In this document: in pieces, positions 7,134 to 14,788 of the stretch
Layout of the letters: each line of letters opens with the position of its first letter
How positions within the stretch are numbered: the first letter of the stretch is position 1
From: a virus
Reading direction: 5' to 3' (one strand)
Virus record (IMG/VR): IMGVR_UViG_3300030388_001615
Location: 1 to 21,356 of that record
DNA: 21,356 bases
Notes under the pieces: model-generated
What the model was told of the DNA's origin: nothing
Database searches by the model: none
Seen by the model: only the letters and a program-made list of their open reading frames with translations
Made by a program: the position numbers and the translations under genes

Positions 7134-9380
7134 CTATCTAAGTAATTGGCTAACGGAATCTGTGTTATTATATCTAGCAAAGTTAATGCTTATTTTCGAT
7201 TTTTCTTTAGTCGGTGTATAGAGGTGTTTTTGATTAGCCATAATCGCTAATCCAGAACTTATTGACGCATCAAATTTTGTTCTATTATTTATATCAAATT
7301 TAGCCCAATCCTCCAGGGTTCTATGAAAATGCATTACCCCCATATCATCTTGGTCTCTATAAGATCCTTCCATATCTAATCCAACGTGTTTTTCTATATA
7401 TGACTCTATCGCAGAAGCATGAGACTGTTTTACATCTTCACTTGAATTGGGAATTCCACCTAATTCTTTTTCTGTTTTTGATAATTTATTAAAAGTTTTA
7501 TCAGGCCTATTAATGCTATAACCCCTATAACCTCTGTTTTTTAAATGATACAATAAACGAGGCTTATTGTTTTCACATAATATTGGCATACCGTAAAATA
7601 CCATAGCCATTAAAACTTCTTCAAAAAATATCTCTGCGGTTTGAGGTCGAGCTATATATTCTAAAAAAAATTCACTGCTTGGAGCATTAGCCATATTAAA
7701 TTTTGTTAATCCATGTAAAGATCCGTTAGAACCCTTACCGACTACAACTCCAGAAATATCATAAGAATCACATCCAAATGTACCCACATGTTCATTACCT
7801 GGATATTTTTTTCCGTTTTTAATTATAACTTTATTTTGCAATGATGTTTCAGGTAACCAAGTTACAAAAAATCTTCCTCTTTTATTAGGGGTCCATATTA
7901 CTCTAGTGTCTTTAATACCATTTTGCCAGGAAAATGATCCTTGAGTTACATATCTATCTGTAATTAATGAATCATTGTAATCTATTTGCTGATATATTTT
8001 TTGAAGATTGAATATAGACTGCTTGCTTTCATCTCTAAACGCATGCGATTCAGTCCTTGGAAACTGTCTGTAAAATTCATTTAATGCATCTGGATCACTC
8101 TTTAATGAATCCACTTCATTCTGCCAATAATTTATAGCTCCTTGTGTAATCATTTCACCATCAATACCTAAGACTGGTTTTAATGGATTACTAAAAACAG
8201 GCATACCAAATATATCTATAAAGCCTTCCATATTCCACTCCATAGGAATAAACAAATTATATAATCCACTTTTTGTTTGTCCATTAGAGTTTCGTTTTGT
8301 ACAATCAGAATCGTTATACAATTGTTTAAAATTAGCACCACCTTTATCTAAAGCATTTGAGGTTGATCCCATCATACATTTTCCAATAATCTTACTCCCT
8401 AAACGAAGACATGTTTTGGTAATACCCCAGTTTTTTATTATACTATTAGGTTTTTCCCACTTACCACTTTCATCATGAACTAATAATTTTAATTTTTCAC
8501 CATCATAACTATTGTCTCCAGTATTTTTCCAGTCAATAGTAGTATCCAATCCTTCAATTGAATCTACATCTTCTTCATACATATTTTTTTTAGTAATCTT
8601 AGAGGCAGGAACTCTAAACGCTAATTCAGTTTTAGGTTTATCCATACCATCTTGTATGGGTTTAAAAAAGAAAGGATAATTATTTGATATAGGAACAACT
8701 TTATCCGTAAACATTTTTTTAGCATCAGCACCTGTTTTAGATAATATTCCAATCCTAGCATCTTTAGTTATAGTACCAATATTTGCACATTCCTCACTTC
8801 CCATATAAGAAAATCCAGAACGTCTTATTTTTAAATAACTATTACCAAAACTTCTTTTATCAGCTTTACAGGCTTCCCAATGTATATAAAATATTCTGTT
8901 TGCTTCTCTAAAATCCGGAAGTCCAACATCAATTTTAGTATGTTGAATATACATCCAATGAGATCCAGTTATATAAGTAGGTTTTCCATTATTTAAAAAC
9001 CAAAAACCTTGCTCCCTATAATCAAATTGTTTTTCAATATAATCAACCCATTGATTTTTAAAATTAGCCGGAGCATTATGCCATTGAAATATTGATTTTA
9101 TATTTAATAATTGTTTAGGAATTATTTGAGCTTCCCAATATTGTTGTTCTTTTTTTAAAGATCTTTTAAAAACATCAGTAGATATTTTAGGAAGTGCAAT
9201 ATTTAATCCCTGTACATTTATTATTTGATCAATCTGCCCTGTCTTTGAAATTACAACAAAATTGTATTTTTCATTAAATCCATAAGTCCAAGTCTTGGCT
9301 CTATTTTTAGAGGTAAGAACACTTTTTGGAACTATATTAATAAGTTCAGTGTATAGTTTATTTTGATCTTGATTCAGCAA
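7134..9380 (-). CDS. terL: Terminase large subunit (packaging ATPase/nuclease)
   Basis: A 748-residue DNA-packaging motor that cuts concatemers and drives DNA through the portal. ATPase motifs in order: a deviant Walker A, KIRRSGFS (184-191), in which the usual P-loop lysine position holds Phe; Walker B, LLVHDE (299-304); and coupling motif III, GSTSN (338-342). RNase H-type nuclease residues follow: Asp538 in FGCDSYD, Glu603 in ILCENN, and Asp704 in KFDASISSGLAIMA. About 180 residues precede the Walker A, longer than in many terminases. FYIHWEACKADKRSFGNSY precedes the P-loop. The gene overlaps the upstream 91-aa gene by 23 bases, and its stop abuts the portal start (TAG then ATG), so the three are translationally coupled. 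Confidence 0.93.
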   Translation of the reverse strand: MLNQDQNKLYTELINIVPKSVLTSKNRAKTWTYGFNEKYNFVVISKTGQIDQIINVQGLNIALPKISTDVFKRSLKKEQQYWEAQIIPKQLLNIKSIFQWHNAPANFKNQWVDYIEKQFDYREQGFWFLNNGKPTYITGSHWMYIQHTKIDVGLPDFREANRIFYIHWEACKADKRSFGNSYLKIRRSGFSYMGSEECANIGTITKDARIGILSKTGADAKKMFTDKVVPISNNYPFFFKPIQDGMDKPKTELAFRVPASKITKKNMYEEDVDSIEGLDTTIDWKNTGDNSYDGEKLKLLVHDESGKWEKPNSIIKNWGITKTCLRLGSKIIGKCMMGSTSNALDKGGANFKQLYNDSDCTKRNSNGQTKSGLYNLFIPMEWNMEGFIDIFGMPVFSNPLKPVLGIDGEMITQGAINYWQNEVDSLKSDPDALNEFYRQFPRTESHAFRDESKQSIFNLQKIYQQIDYNDSLITDRYVTQGSFSWQNGIKDTRVIWTPNKRGRFFVTWLPETSLQNKVIIKNGKKYPGNEHVGTFGCDSYDISGVVVGKGSNGSLHGLTKFNMANAPSSEFFLEYIARPQTAEIFFEEVLMAMVFYGMPILCENNKPRLLYHLKNRGYRGYSINRPDKTFNKLSKTEKELGGIPNSSEDVKQSHASAIESYIEKHVGLDMEGSYRDQDDMGVMHFHRTLEDWAKFDINNRTKFDASISSGLAIMANQKHLYTPTKEKSKISINFARYNNTDSVSQLLR

Positions 9381-9633
9381 ATCCCTTTGGCGTGTTGTTT
9401 ACTTTATTATCTACTCCATCTATTAAATCTTTTTCTTCTGAAATTCTTTTTAATATTTCAAACGCATCAAATATTGCAAGTTTTTTAGTAGCTGCTGCAT
9501 TTTTTAATTTATCAGCAGCAAGTTCATCATCCTCACCATATTTTATAATATGTTCTTCAGCTACTTTTATTAATTGCATAACAGCTTTTTCACCAGCTTT
9601 TATTATTTGTTTTTTTATGCTTATGATATCCAT
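9358..9633 (-). CDS. Candidate terminase small subunit (91 aa)
   Basis: A 91-residue, mainly helical protein located immediately upstream of the large terminase and overlapping its start by 23 bases. Sequence features are an N-terminal amphipathic helix (ISIKKQIIKAGEKAVMQLIK), an acidic turn (YGEDDE), and DKLKNAAATKKLAIFDAFEI, followed by a polar, probably flexible end. Small terminase subunits are usually encoded just before terL, are helical and recognise DNA, and often exceed 130 residues, so this one is short. I do not see a clear helix-turn-helix. Position and coupling make the small-terminase call reasonable but not proven; a terminase-associated regulator is the alternative. Confidence 0.78.
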   Translation of the reverse strand: MDIISIKKQIIKAGEKAVMQLIKVAEEHIIKYGEDDELAADKLKNAAATKKLAIFDAFEILKRISEEKDLIDGVDNKVNNTPKGFAESRSK

Positions 9634-9718
9634 CTTTGTTTCGATTAAATTTTAATTTTAATTTATCTACTTTTTCTTCCCAGCTTAAATTTTTTTTATC
9701 AATATTTTTTTTATTCAT
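9590..9718 (-). CDS. Possible overlapping 42-aa basic microprotein
   Basis: ATG at 9718-9716, stop TGA at 9592-9590. The product begins MNKKNIDKKNLSWEEKVDKL and ends in a Lys/His/Asn-rich tail. It fills the 77-base gap between the oxygenase gene and the 91-aa gene, overlapping the first by 8 bases and the second by 44. The otherwise empty gap in such a tightly packed operon, and the plausible helix LSWEEKVDKLKLKF, argue for a real gene. Its lysine richness could simply reflect AT-rich DNA, so this stays tentative. Confidence 0.4.
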   Translation of the reverse strand: MNKKNIDKKNLSWEEKVDKLKLKFNRNKDGYHKHKKTNNKSW

Positions 9719-10187
9719 AATCTGAAACTTTATAAAACATCACAAAAACTTTTCTACCTTCCTCCCAAGATACATTAGGATATTTGCTATGAAAATAACT
9801 AGAAGGATATGAGACCAATCTATTTTCTTCATAACCAACAACCGTACTTAATCTCCATCTATCTAAATTATTAGCATCTACTTTTATCATTTTATCATAA
9901 TCACTATCACTAATATCTTTAGGTAACTCCCTACCATAAACATCATGTTCCCATAATGCTGTACCATGCAGATTTTCTTTTTCTCTGGGCGATAAATAAA
10001 GAACTAAAGCTCTATCAGGTTTCTCACCTTTAATATTTAAATCAGAATGAATACGCCAAGAAACGTCTAATTTATCTGTAGCAATTCTAAAAAAACTTAA
10101 AATATTTTTAATTTCCTTACCCTCTAAATGTTTATTAGCTATTTCAAAAAGATTTTTTTGCACAAAATCATCTACAATATATATCAT
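9711..10187 (-). CDS. 2-oxoglutarate/Fe(II)-dependent oxygenase (prolyl-hydroxylase-like)
   Basis: A 158-residue protein matching the double-stranded beta-helix oxygenase pattern. His47 and Asp49 (WRIHSDLNI, an HxD motif) and His133 (SYPSSYFHSKYP) would bind iron. Arg145 in GRKVFVMFYK fits the 2-oxoglutarate-binding Arg that follows the distal His by about 10-12 residues. ALVLYLSP and VVGYEENRLVSYP supply the typical strands. Enzymes of this class hydroxylate protein side chains, nucleic acid bases or small molecules using O2 and 2-oxoglutarate. Here the gene overlaps the GroES-like gene by 4 bases (ATGA type) inside the head operon, so a virion or scaffold protein is a possible substrate (inference). 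It closely resembles the compact phage versions rather than AlkB. Confidence 0.8.
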   Translation of the reverse strand: MIYIVDDFVQKNLFEIANKHLEGKEIKNILSFFRIATDKLDVSWRIHSDLNIKGEKPDRALVLYLSPREKENLHGTALWEHDVYGRELPKDISDSDYDKMIKVDANNLDRWRLSTVVGYEENRLVSYPSSYFHSKYPNVSWEEGRKVFVMFYKVSDYE

Positions 10188-10747
10188 AAAGAAAAAGTTA
10201 TATTGTTGGTAAACATCCTATAAAGTCTTTCTCCATCAACATTAAATTCATATTCACTTTCTGGTTGATAAGAAATCTCATCACCAACTTTTAAACCCAT
10301 ACTTAAAAGCTGATCGTTAATGTATTTAATAGTTCCGAACAAAGGTTCTTCTGTAATAGATTTTTTAATAAAAGAATCTTTTGAAGCAGATGGTTTTATA
10401 AAACAATATTTATTATAACCTTTCCATTCTTTATTTTGTTTGTATAAAAAGAATTGATCAGGATCAACAAAAAACAAGTCATCTTTAAAATAACTTTTAC
10501 CGCTTTTTCTTCGGCCCTGCATATCGTTATAAAACTTAAATACATTATGATGAACTAAAAGGGTATCTCCTTCTTTTACAGGCCCTGAGTAATCTATAGG
10601 TGTTGATACTACAACAGCATAACGATTAGACGCGCTATGGTCTTCTTCTGAAGTACTTATGATAAAATCAGTTTCACCATATTTTTTTGTATTATCGTAT
10701 CTCTTATTATTATAAGGTTTTACAATAAACGAGTAAGGAGATTTCAT
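10184..10747 (-). CDS. GroES-like protein with two chaperonin-10-type halves
   Basis: A 187-residue protein in which two GroES-like beta folds can be read. Half one: SFIVKPYNN (6-14), then TDFIIST and RYAVVVSTP, and VKEGDTLLVHHNVFKFY (57-73), ending DLFFVDPDQFFLYK (90-103). Half two: YCFIKPSAS (114-122), EPLFGTIKYI (134-143), LKVGDEISYQPESEYEFNV (152-170) and LYRMFTNNITF (175-185). The order (start motif xxxVKP, GxV-type strand, vkxGDxV, then a closing xxxLxxxdI strand) is that of GroES. Phage co-chaperonins such as T4 gp31 replace GroES during capsid folding. The gene lies in the head operon, so a capsid folding cofactor is a sensible inference. A typical mobile loop is not obvious: residues 20-35 could serve. 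A structural protein using the same fold is the alternative. Confidence 0.72.
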   Translation of the reverse strand: MKSPYSFIVKPYNNKRYDNTKKYGETDFIISTSEEDHSASNRYAVVVSTPIDYSGPVKEGDTLLVHHNVFKFYNDMQGRRKSGKSYFKDDLFFVDPDQFFLYKQNKEWKGYNKYCFIKPSASKDSFIKKSITEEPLFGTIKYINDQLLSMGLKVGDEISYQPESEYEFNVDGERLYRMFTNNITFSL

Positions 10748-10759
10748 TTTATTTGAGTA

Positions 10760-10984
10760 CTAAAAATTTATGTTATATTCCAAAGATATTGGTAAGGTAC
10801 ATTTAAATTCTTTCCAAAGCAAAATTTCACTTTGCTTCATAATCCAGATTTTATAAGACTCTGAAGAAACGTCATGCTGTATAAGATGTATCCCATAACT
10901 ACCGCCTAAAACATCCTGACCAACTATGTAATGCATAGCTCCAGACTTGTAATCTGCTCCGATTGAAATTTTTCTTATGTCCAT
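10760..10984 (-). CDS. Small protein of unknown function (74 aa)
   Basis: A 74-residue protein beginning MDIRKISIGADYKSGAMHY. It has alternating hydrophobic and charged residues consistent with a small beta-rich fold (YGIHLIQHD, SYKIWIMK, ILLWKEFK) and ends ISLEYNINF. Four bases separate it from the fibre-like gene upstream, and 12 bases from the GroES-like gene downstream, so it is a member of the head operon. No motif, membrane segment or cysteine pair identifies its role. I do not recognise a named family. Confidence 0.78.
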   Translation of the reverse strand: MDIRKISIGADYKSGAMHYIVGQDVLGGSYGIHLIQHDVSSESYKIWIMKQSEILLWKEFKCTLPISLEYNINF

Positions 10985-10988
10985 TTGT

Positions 10989-11447
10989 TTATGGGTAGAT
11001 TCTTATCTCTACATGACCTTCATTAATGCTGTCCTCTGTAACACCAGTTGTAGTGTCTATGTTTACAAATCGTGAAAACGTAACACCTACATATTTTCCA
11101 AAAACCTGCTTATCTTCAGCAGAACCAAATCCAGCAATCATCCACCAGGCTCTACCTGACTTAAAAGGACTGCTTGGTGTTATGTCGTAAACTCCTGAAC
11201 TATTTCGTGTCCATGTAAAAGATAAGCCTGTTGTGTTTTGAAGTTCTGAAGCAACTGGATCAGCTGTTCCGTTTTGAGAAAAATTAGCCACGTAAGACGT
11301 ATACGGTTGAGCAACTAAACTTGATACTTGTGCAAGTGTTGCTGTTTTTGTCATTAGATTATTTTCCGCGTCAGTTATAATTAAATAATCTGCTGCATCA
11401 AGATTGCTAATGTTAGGGTACGCTGATGTGTTGCTAATTTTTGCCAT
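10989..11447 (-). CDS. Small tail-fibre-like protein (152 aa)
   Basis: A 152-residue protein with an N-terminus (MAKISNTSAYPNISNLDAAD then YLIITDAENNLMTKTATLAQV) that parallels the start of the 237-aa fibre protein (MARISTYGNASPVVAADKW, then IGTDSQDNSATKNFTAQAV). The shared layout is MA-K/R-IS, a DAAD/AAD turn, an I-x-x-TD strand, N, TK, T and a short helix. This is the attachment-type domain seen at the start of many phage fibre or adhesion proteins. The remaining 100 residues are beta-rich (LSFTWTRNSSGVYDITPSSP, RAWWMIAGFGS, VEIRIYP). It is the second gene of the unit starting at the 11739 promoter, right after the S74 spike gene. It is probably a minor fibre or accessory adhesion protein; its binding target is unknown. 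Confidence 0.78.
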   Translation of the reverse strand: MAKISNTSAYPNISNLDAADYLIITDAENNLMTKTATLAQVSSLVAQPYTSYVANFSQNGTADPVASELQNTTGLSFTWTRNSSGVYDITPSSPFKSGRAWWMIAGFGSAEDKQVFGKYVGVTFSRFVNIDTTTGVTEDSINEGHVEIRIYP

Positions 11448-11453
11448 GTTGTT

Positions 11454-11708
11454 TTATTCTACTGCCTTTAAAGGCTTTTCTTCTTCGTCTTTAACCTCTC
11501 CAGTTTGCAAGTTAATAACTGCATTCTTTCCAAACTCTTTCATTAAAGATACTTCTTGTTCTGCAAATTTACTTTTGATATCAGCAATAACAGAAATTAA
11601 TTCTGCTTTTTTGATTTCTAAATCTGCAATTTCAAATTTTGAATCATTAAATTGTTTTTGTAAACCCTGTAATAATTCTAACTGCTCTTTACTTAATTGT
11701 TTTGACAT
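11454..11708 (-). CDS. Small coiled-coil protein (84 aa)
   Basis: An 84-residue protein with two long helices: LSKEQLELLQGLQKQFNDSK (5-24), and from about residue 27 EIADLEIKKAELISVIADIK, continuing to about 57. The heptad-like spacing of Leu/Ile suggests a helical hairpin or oligomeric coiled coil. It then ends with NAVINLQTGEV and an acidic tail. It is the first gene after the promoter at 11739-11746 and directly follows the S74 spike gene. Prefoldin-like or fibre-assembly chaperone functions would fit the shape and location, but no family-defining motif is present. The function is left open. Confidence 0.78.
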   Translation of the reverse strand: MSKQLSKEQLELLQGLQKQFNDSKFEIADLEIKKAELISVIADIKSKFAEQEVSLMKEFGKNAVINLQTGEVKDEEEKPLKAVE

Positions 11709-11738
11709 TTGATTATATTTTATTTATTAAACTTAATA

Positions 11739-11746
11739 CAAATATA
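11739..11746 (-). promoter_or_regulatory. Bacteroidota-type -7 promoter box (TATATTTG) for the head operon
   Basis: On the minus strand this reads TATATTTG followed by TATTAA, matching TAnnTTTG. It lies in the 57-base gap between the S74 spike gene and the 84-aa gene (start 11708), predicting a leader of about 24 bases. No TTG is seen at the -33 spacing. It would start transcription of the head operon that ends at the 1936-1977 terminator. Confidence 0.6.
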
Positions 11747-11765
11747 AGTATATTTTTCTTATAAT

Positions 11766-14756
11766 TTATAATTCTTTAAACTCCCTTGGGCCAGGCTCTC
11801 TTGGTAGTCTTTTCTCTATACTGGTTACTCTTGTTTGTAAATCTTTAATAGCTTGCGTTAAATAAGGAATTAATTTAGTCGTATCAACCTGTTGATATAT
11901 CGGTTGACCAAAATTTGGAGACTCTTCATTCCTATCAACATCGAGTGGAAGACCTGAAACTGCATCTGGAACAGTCTTTTGTAACTCGTCTGCTATAAAA
12001 CCAGCAACAATAGGAGATAGCGCAAACGGATCTTGAGGATCAACAAAGATAAATGTACATGGGCGCAATTCATCTAATACTTCAGCAGCACCCTCAATAC
12101 CTCTTGATATTTTTTCCTTTAACCTACGATCAGAACTTGTGTTAAAACTTGTTGATCCATTGTTTGCGACAATGCTTCCAACTTGAGTTCCAGTATACCT
12201 AAGTATCTTCATTACAGTAGAACCTGAAGTTTGATTGCTTGTTAATTGAATTGCGCTACCGTATCTCGGAGTTTTAACATCTATACCTAAAGCTCCGTAA
12301 GTTGAAGATAAAGTAGTGTTTATAAATATTGATTTACCACCACTGTTTGTAGTTCCTGGCATTTGTAAATGTCCAGCTGTTCCTGAAGTTGGGTTTACGT
12401 TTATACCTAAAGCATTTTGAGTTGAGTTCCAATATAAGGTGTCAGATGATTGCGTTCGAGTTCCTGTAAAAAAGGCTACTCTACCACTTGTTCCTGATCC
12501 TGTTATAGCTCCAGCATTTGATAAAAACTGTGTTGGTGTTTGCTCTCTCAATAGTCTTGGAACAGTGCTACTTGCAGAATCTGTATAAACAGGAATAAAT
12601 GTAGCGTTACTTGACGTTGAACCATTTATAATGCTATAAATATTTTCTAACTTTATATCTCCAAATAAATTTTCTTCTATATTTAGTAAAGTAAGAGTTC
12701 CTCCAACTGCCATATCCGTACTTCCTCCATTAGCATAAATATAATTCCATTGATCACCATCATCATCAAAAACTATTTTATCACCCTCATCTAAATTTAT
12801 TGGCCCAGAATTAAATGTATTCCCAAAATTGCTCATAGTTCCATTTGAGCTTATTGAAAGTCGGTTTGTACTGCCATCTTTTACTCGGAAAGTATCTCCA
12901 AAATATATTATAGTATCAGATCCAGTAGTAAGAGCTGAGTTTGAAACCTCAACATCATTACCAGAAGTTAAAGATATTAAGGTTCTGGCACTACCACCTG
13001 TATCTGTTCCTAAGTAATCACCGTTATTTGGTATTTGAAAAAGATTCGATGTTAGTTTGTTTGTTGAAGTGTCAAAAAGAAGTTGTGTATCAGAACTAAG
13101 AATGTTAGTTCCACTCCAAATAGTTACTCTACCACCAGCACCAGAACCTGATAATGATGATGAATTAGCATCTACATAAGCCTTATTAGCTGCATCTGTA
13201 GAAGCAGAAACTGTATCTATACCTTGTATTCTTCCAGTACCACCAAGTACTACATCACCGCCTGTTACAGTTAAGTTTCCAGTAATTCCAAGTGAATTTG
13301 CAATTTGTATATTTCCACCACCAGCAATTGTTAATCTTGCAGTTTCATTTGTCCCTAAGACTAAATCTCTACTTGAACTGTTATGATAAATTCTCATTGC
13401 AGTTGCATCTAAAGCAATTGCACCTGAATAACCTGCTCCGTTTATTTTAACTTGACCAGATGAAGAACCATCCATTGAAATATTACCTGTTCCTGCTATT
13501 AAATTGCCTGTAAAAGTTGAATTATTTGCACTTATATTTCCTCCAAAAGTTGATGATAAATCATTATTAAAAACTACTATATTAGTACCTGCATTATTTC
13601 TAATATTTATATTTCCATTAGCTGTAGCTGATGTAATTTGATTTATAATTATATTAGATGAAATTAAAGATGCGCCTGTAGTTACATTTCCTGAAAAAGT
13701 TGCACTTCCGTTGGTGCTTATTACTAAAGAACCAGCAGGGTTTGAAATACTCACTGCACCACTTAATTCATTTGCAAAAGTTAAACTTGAACCACTTCCA
13801 CCAAATCCTACATATCCTATTCTTGTATTGCTTCTTTTAAGAGCTGTATATACCGCACCATTATCTGTTGAATTAAGATTTAAAATTTGATCAGTTGGAG
13901 AGCTAAAAGTTCCTGTTCCTGAAACAGCTATACTTCCTGCAAAAGATGCGTTATTGCCTGAAAAAGATACTGGGCCATCAATAATACTTGTTGAGCTTGA
14001 CCATACAGCAATCTTGGACGTAACACCTGTACCTGTAACTGTACCTGTACCTGATATAGCACTATCAACATAGGCTTTAGTAGCAGCGTCTTGTGCAGCA
14101 GTAGGGTTTGTTAGTCCAGAAATTCTTCCTGCTACAGTAACTCCTGTGCTTGAAGTCTGTAGTTTATTACTACCTGCTTGTCTTAAAGAAACTCCATTAC
14201 TAACTAACTCTAAATTTACAGCTCCACCTGCACTAACAGCAAATCTATCACTTGTTGGAAAACCAAAATAAGTATTACCATCTCCTGCGTGATAAACATA
14301 ATCTTGTAAAAACATATTGGCAACTCCATCAAGATTACCTGCAAAAGTTACAGTACTATTGTCTCTTGCAAGAGTTATTACATTTGAACCAGCAGTACTA
14401 TTATTATGTCTTTTTATTTCTAATTTATTACTTACATTTCCAGTTTGATTAAATGAAAATCCATAATTCATATCACGACCTACACCTGTTGTTTCTTCAG
14501 CAAGTTCTAATCTTGAGCTTTGATTATTTGCTCCTCCTATTCTTAAATAAGGTGTATTGGCAGCAGTTGTTGAGCCTATAAGAACTCTTTCATAAGCACC
14601 ATCAAAATGAACTAAAGGATTAGTTGTATCGGCAGGATCTCCTACTGATACCTCCAATCCTTGAGAAACCATTTTTAATGTAGCGTAGTTTTCTCCACCC
14701 CCTACAAATTTAATAGTATTATCAATCGTTTGGTTTACTAAAAAATTAATTGCCAT
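11766..14756 (-). CDS. Tail spike/fibre with C-terminal Peptidase_S74 self-cleaving chaperone
   Basis: A 996-residue adhesion protein. The N-terminus (MAINFLVNQTIDNTIKFVGG) leads into a long Ser/Gly/Thr/Asn-rich beta shaft. Trimeric-fibre motifs TKAYVD (226-231) and NKAYVD (524-529) recur. A module of the type GSGxxGRVxxWSG followed by SSDT is seen near residues 536-556 and 752-772, with a looser copy near 238-256. Residues 875-996 are an intramolecular chaperone. SDRRLK places Ser875 and Lys880 five residues apart, as in the endosialidase Ser-Lys dyad, followed by ELRPCTFIF, AGFIADEL, and a terminal coiled coil, IKDLQTRVTSIEKRL. The family folds the trimer and then cleaves itself before the Ser, leaving a mature protein of about 874 residues (inferred). 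It recognises a host surface structure that cannot be read from the sequence. Confidence 0.93.
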   Translation of the reverse strand: MAINFLVNQTIDNTIKFVGGGENYATLKMVSQGLEVSVGDPADTTNPLVHFDGAYERVLIGSTTAANTPYLRIGGANNQSSRLELAEETTGVGRDMNYGFSFNQTGNVSNKLEIKRHNNSTAGSNVITLARDNSTVTFAGNLDGVANMFLQDYVYHAGDGNTYFGFPTSDRFAVSAGGAVNLELVSNGVSLRQAGSNKLQTSSTGVTVAGRISGLTNPTAAQDAATKAYVDSAISGTGTVTGTGVTSKIAVWSSSTSIIDGPVSFSGNNASFAGSIAVSGTGTFSSPTDQILNLNSTDNGAVYTALKRSNTRIGYVGFGGSGSSLTFANELSGAVSISNPAGSLVISTNGSATFSGNVTTGASLISSNIIINQITSATANGNINIRNNAGTNIVVFNNDLSSTFGGNISANNSTFTGNLIAGTGNISMDGSSSGQVKINGAGYSGAIALDATAMRIYHNSSSRDLVLGTNETARLTIAGGGNIQIANSLGITGNLTVTGGDVVLGGTGRIQGIDTVSASTDAANKAYVDANSSSLSGSGAGGRVTIWSGTNILSSDTQLLFDTSTNKLTSNLFQIPNNGDYLGTDTGGSARTLISLTSGNDVEVSNSALTTGSDTIIYFGDTFRVKDGSTNRLSISSNGTMSNFGNTFNSGPINLDEGDKIVFDDDGDQWNYIYANGGSTDMAVGGTLTLLNIEENLFGDIKLENIYSIINGSTSSNATFIPVYTDSASSTVPRLLREQTPTQFLSNAGAITGSGTSGRVAFFTGTRTQSSDTLYWNSTQNALGINVNPTSGTAGHLQMPGTTNSGGKSIFINTTLSSTYGALGIDVKTPRYGSAIQLTSNQTSGSTVMKILRYTGTQVGSIVANNGSTSFNTSSDRRLKEKISRGIEGAAEVLDELRPCTFIFVDPQDPFALSPIVAGFIADELQKTVPDAVSGLPLDVDRNEESPNFGQPIYQQVDTTKLIPYLTQAIKDLQTRVTSIEKRLPREPGPREFKEL

Positions 14757-14788
14757 CTATTTGATTTGTTTTAAAATGTTATGTACTA

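Noticed and set aside
9392-9655. Plus-strand frame of 87 codons, hydrophobic, resembling a membrane protein
   Set aside because: It is opposite the well-placed 91-aa gene coupled to terL. Its composition is explained by antisense reading of a helical Lys/Ala-rich protein.
11404-11712. Plus-strand frame of 102 codons
   Set aside because: It is antisense to the coiled-coil gene 11454-11708 and the start of 10989-11447, both of which fit the tight minus-strand operon.
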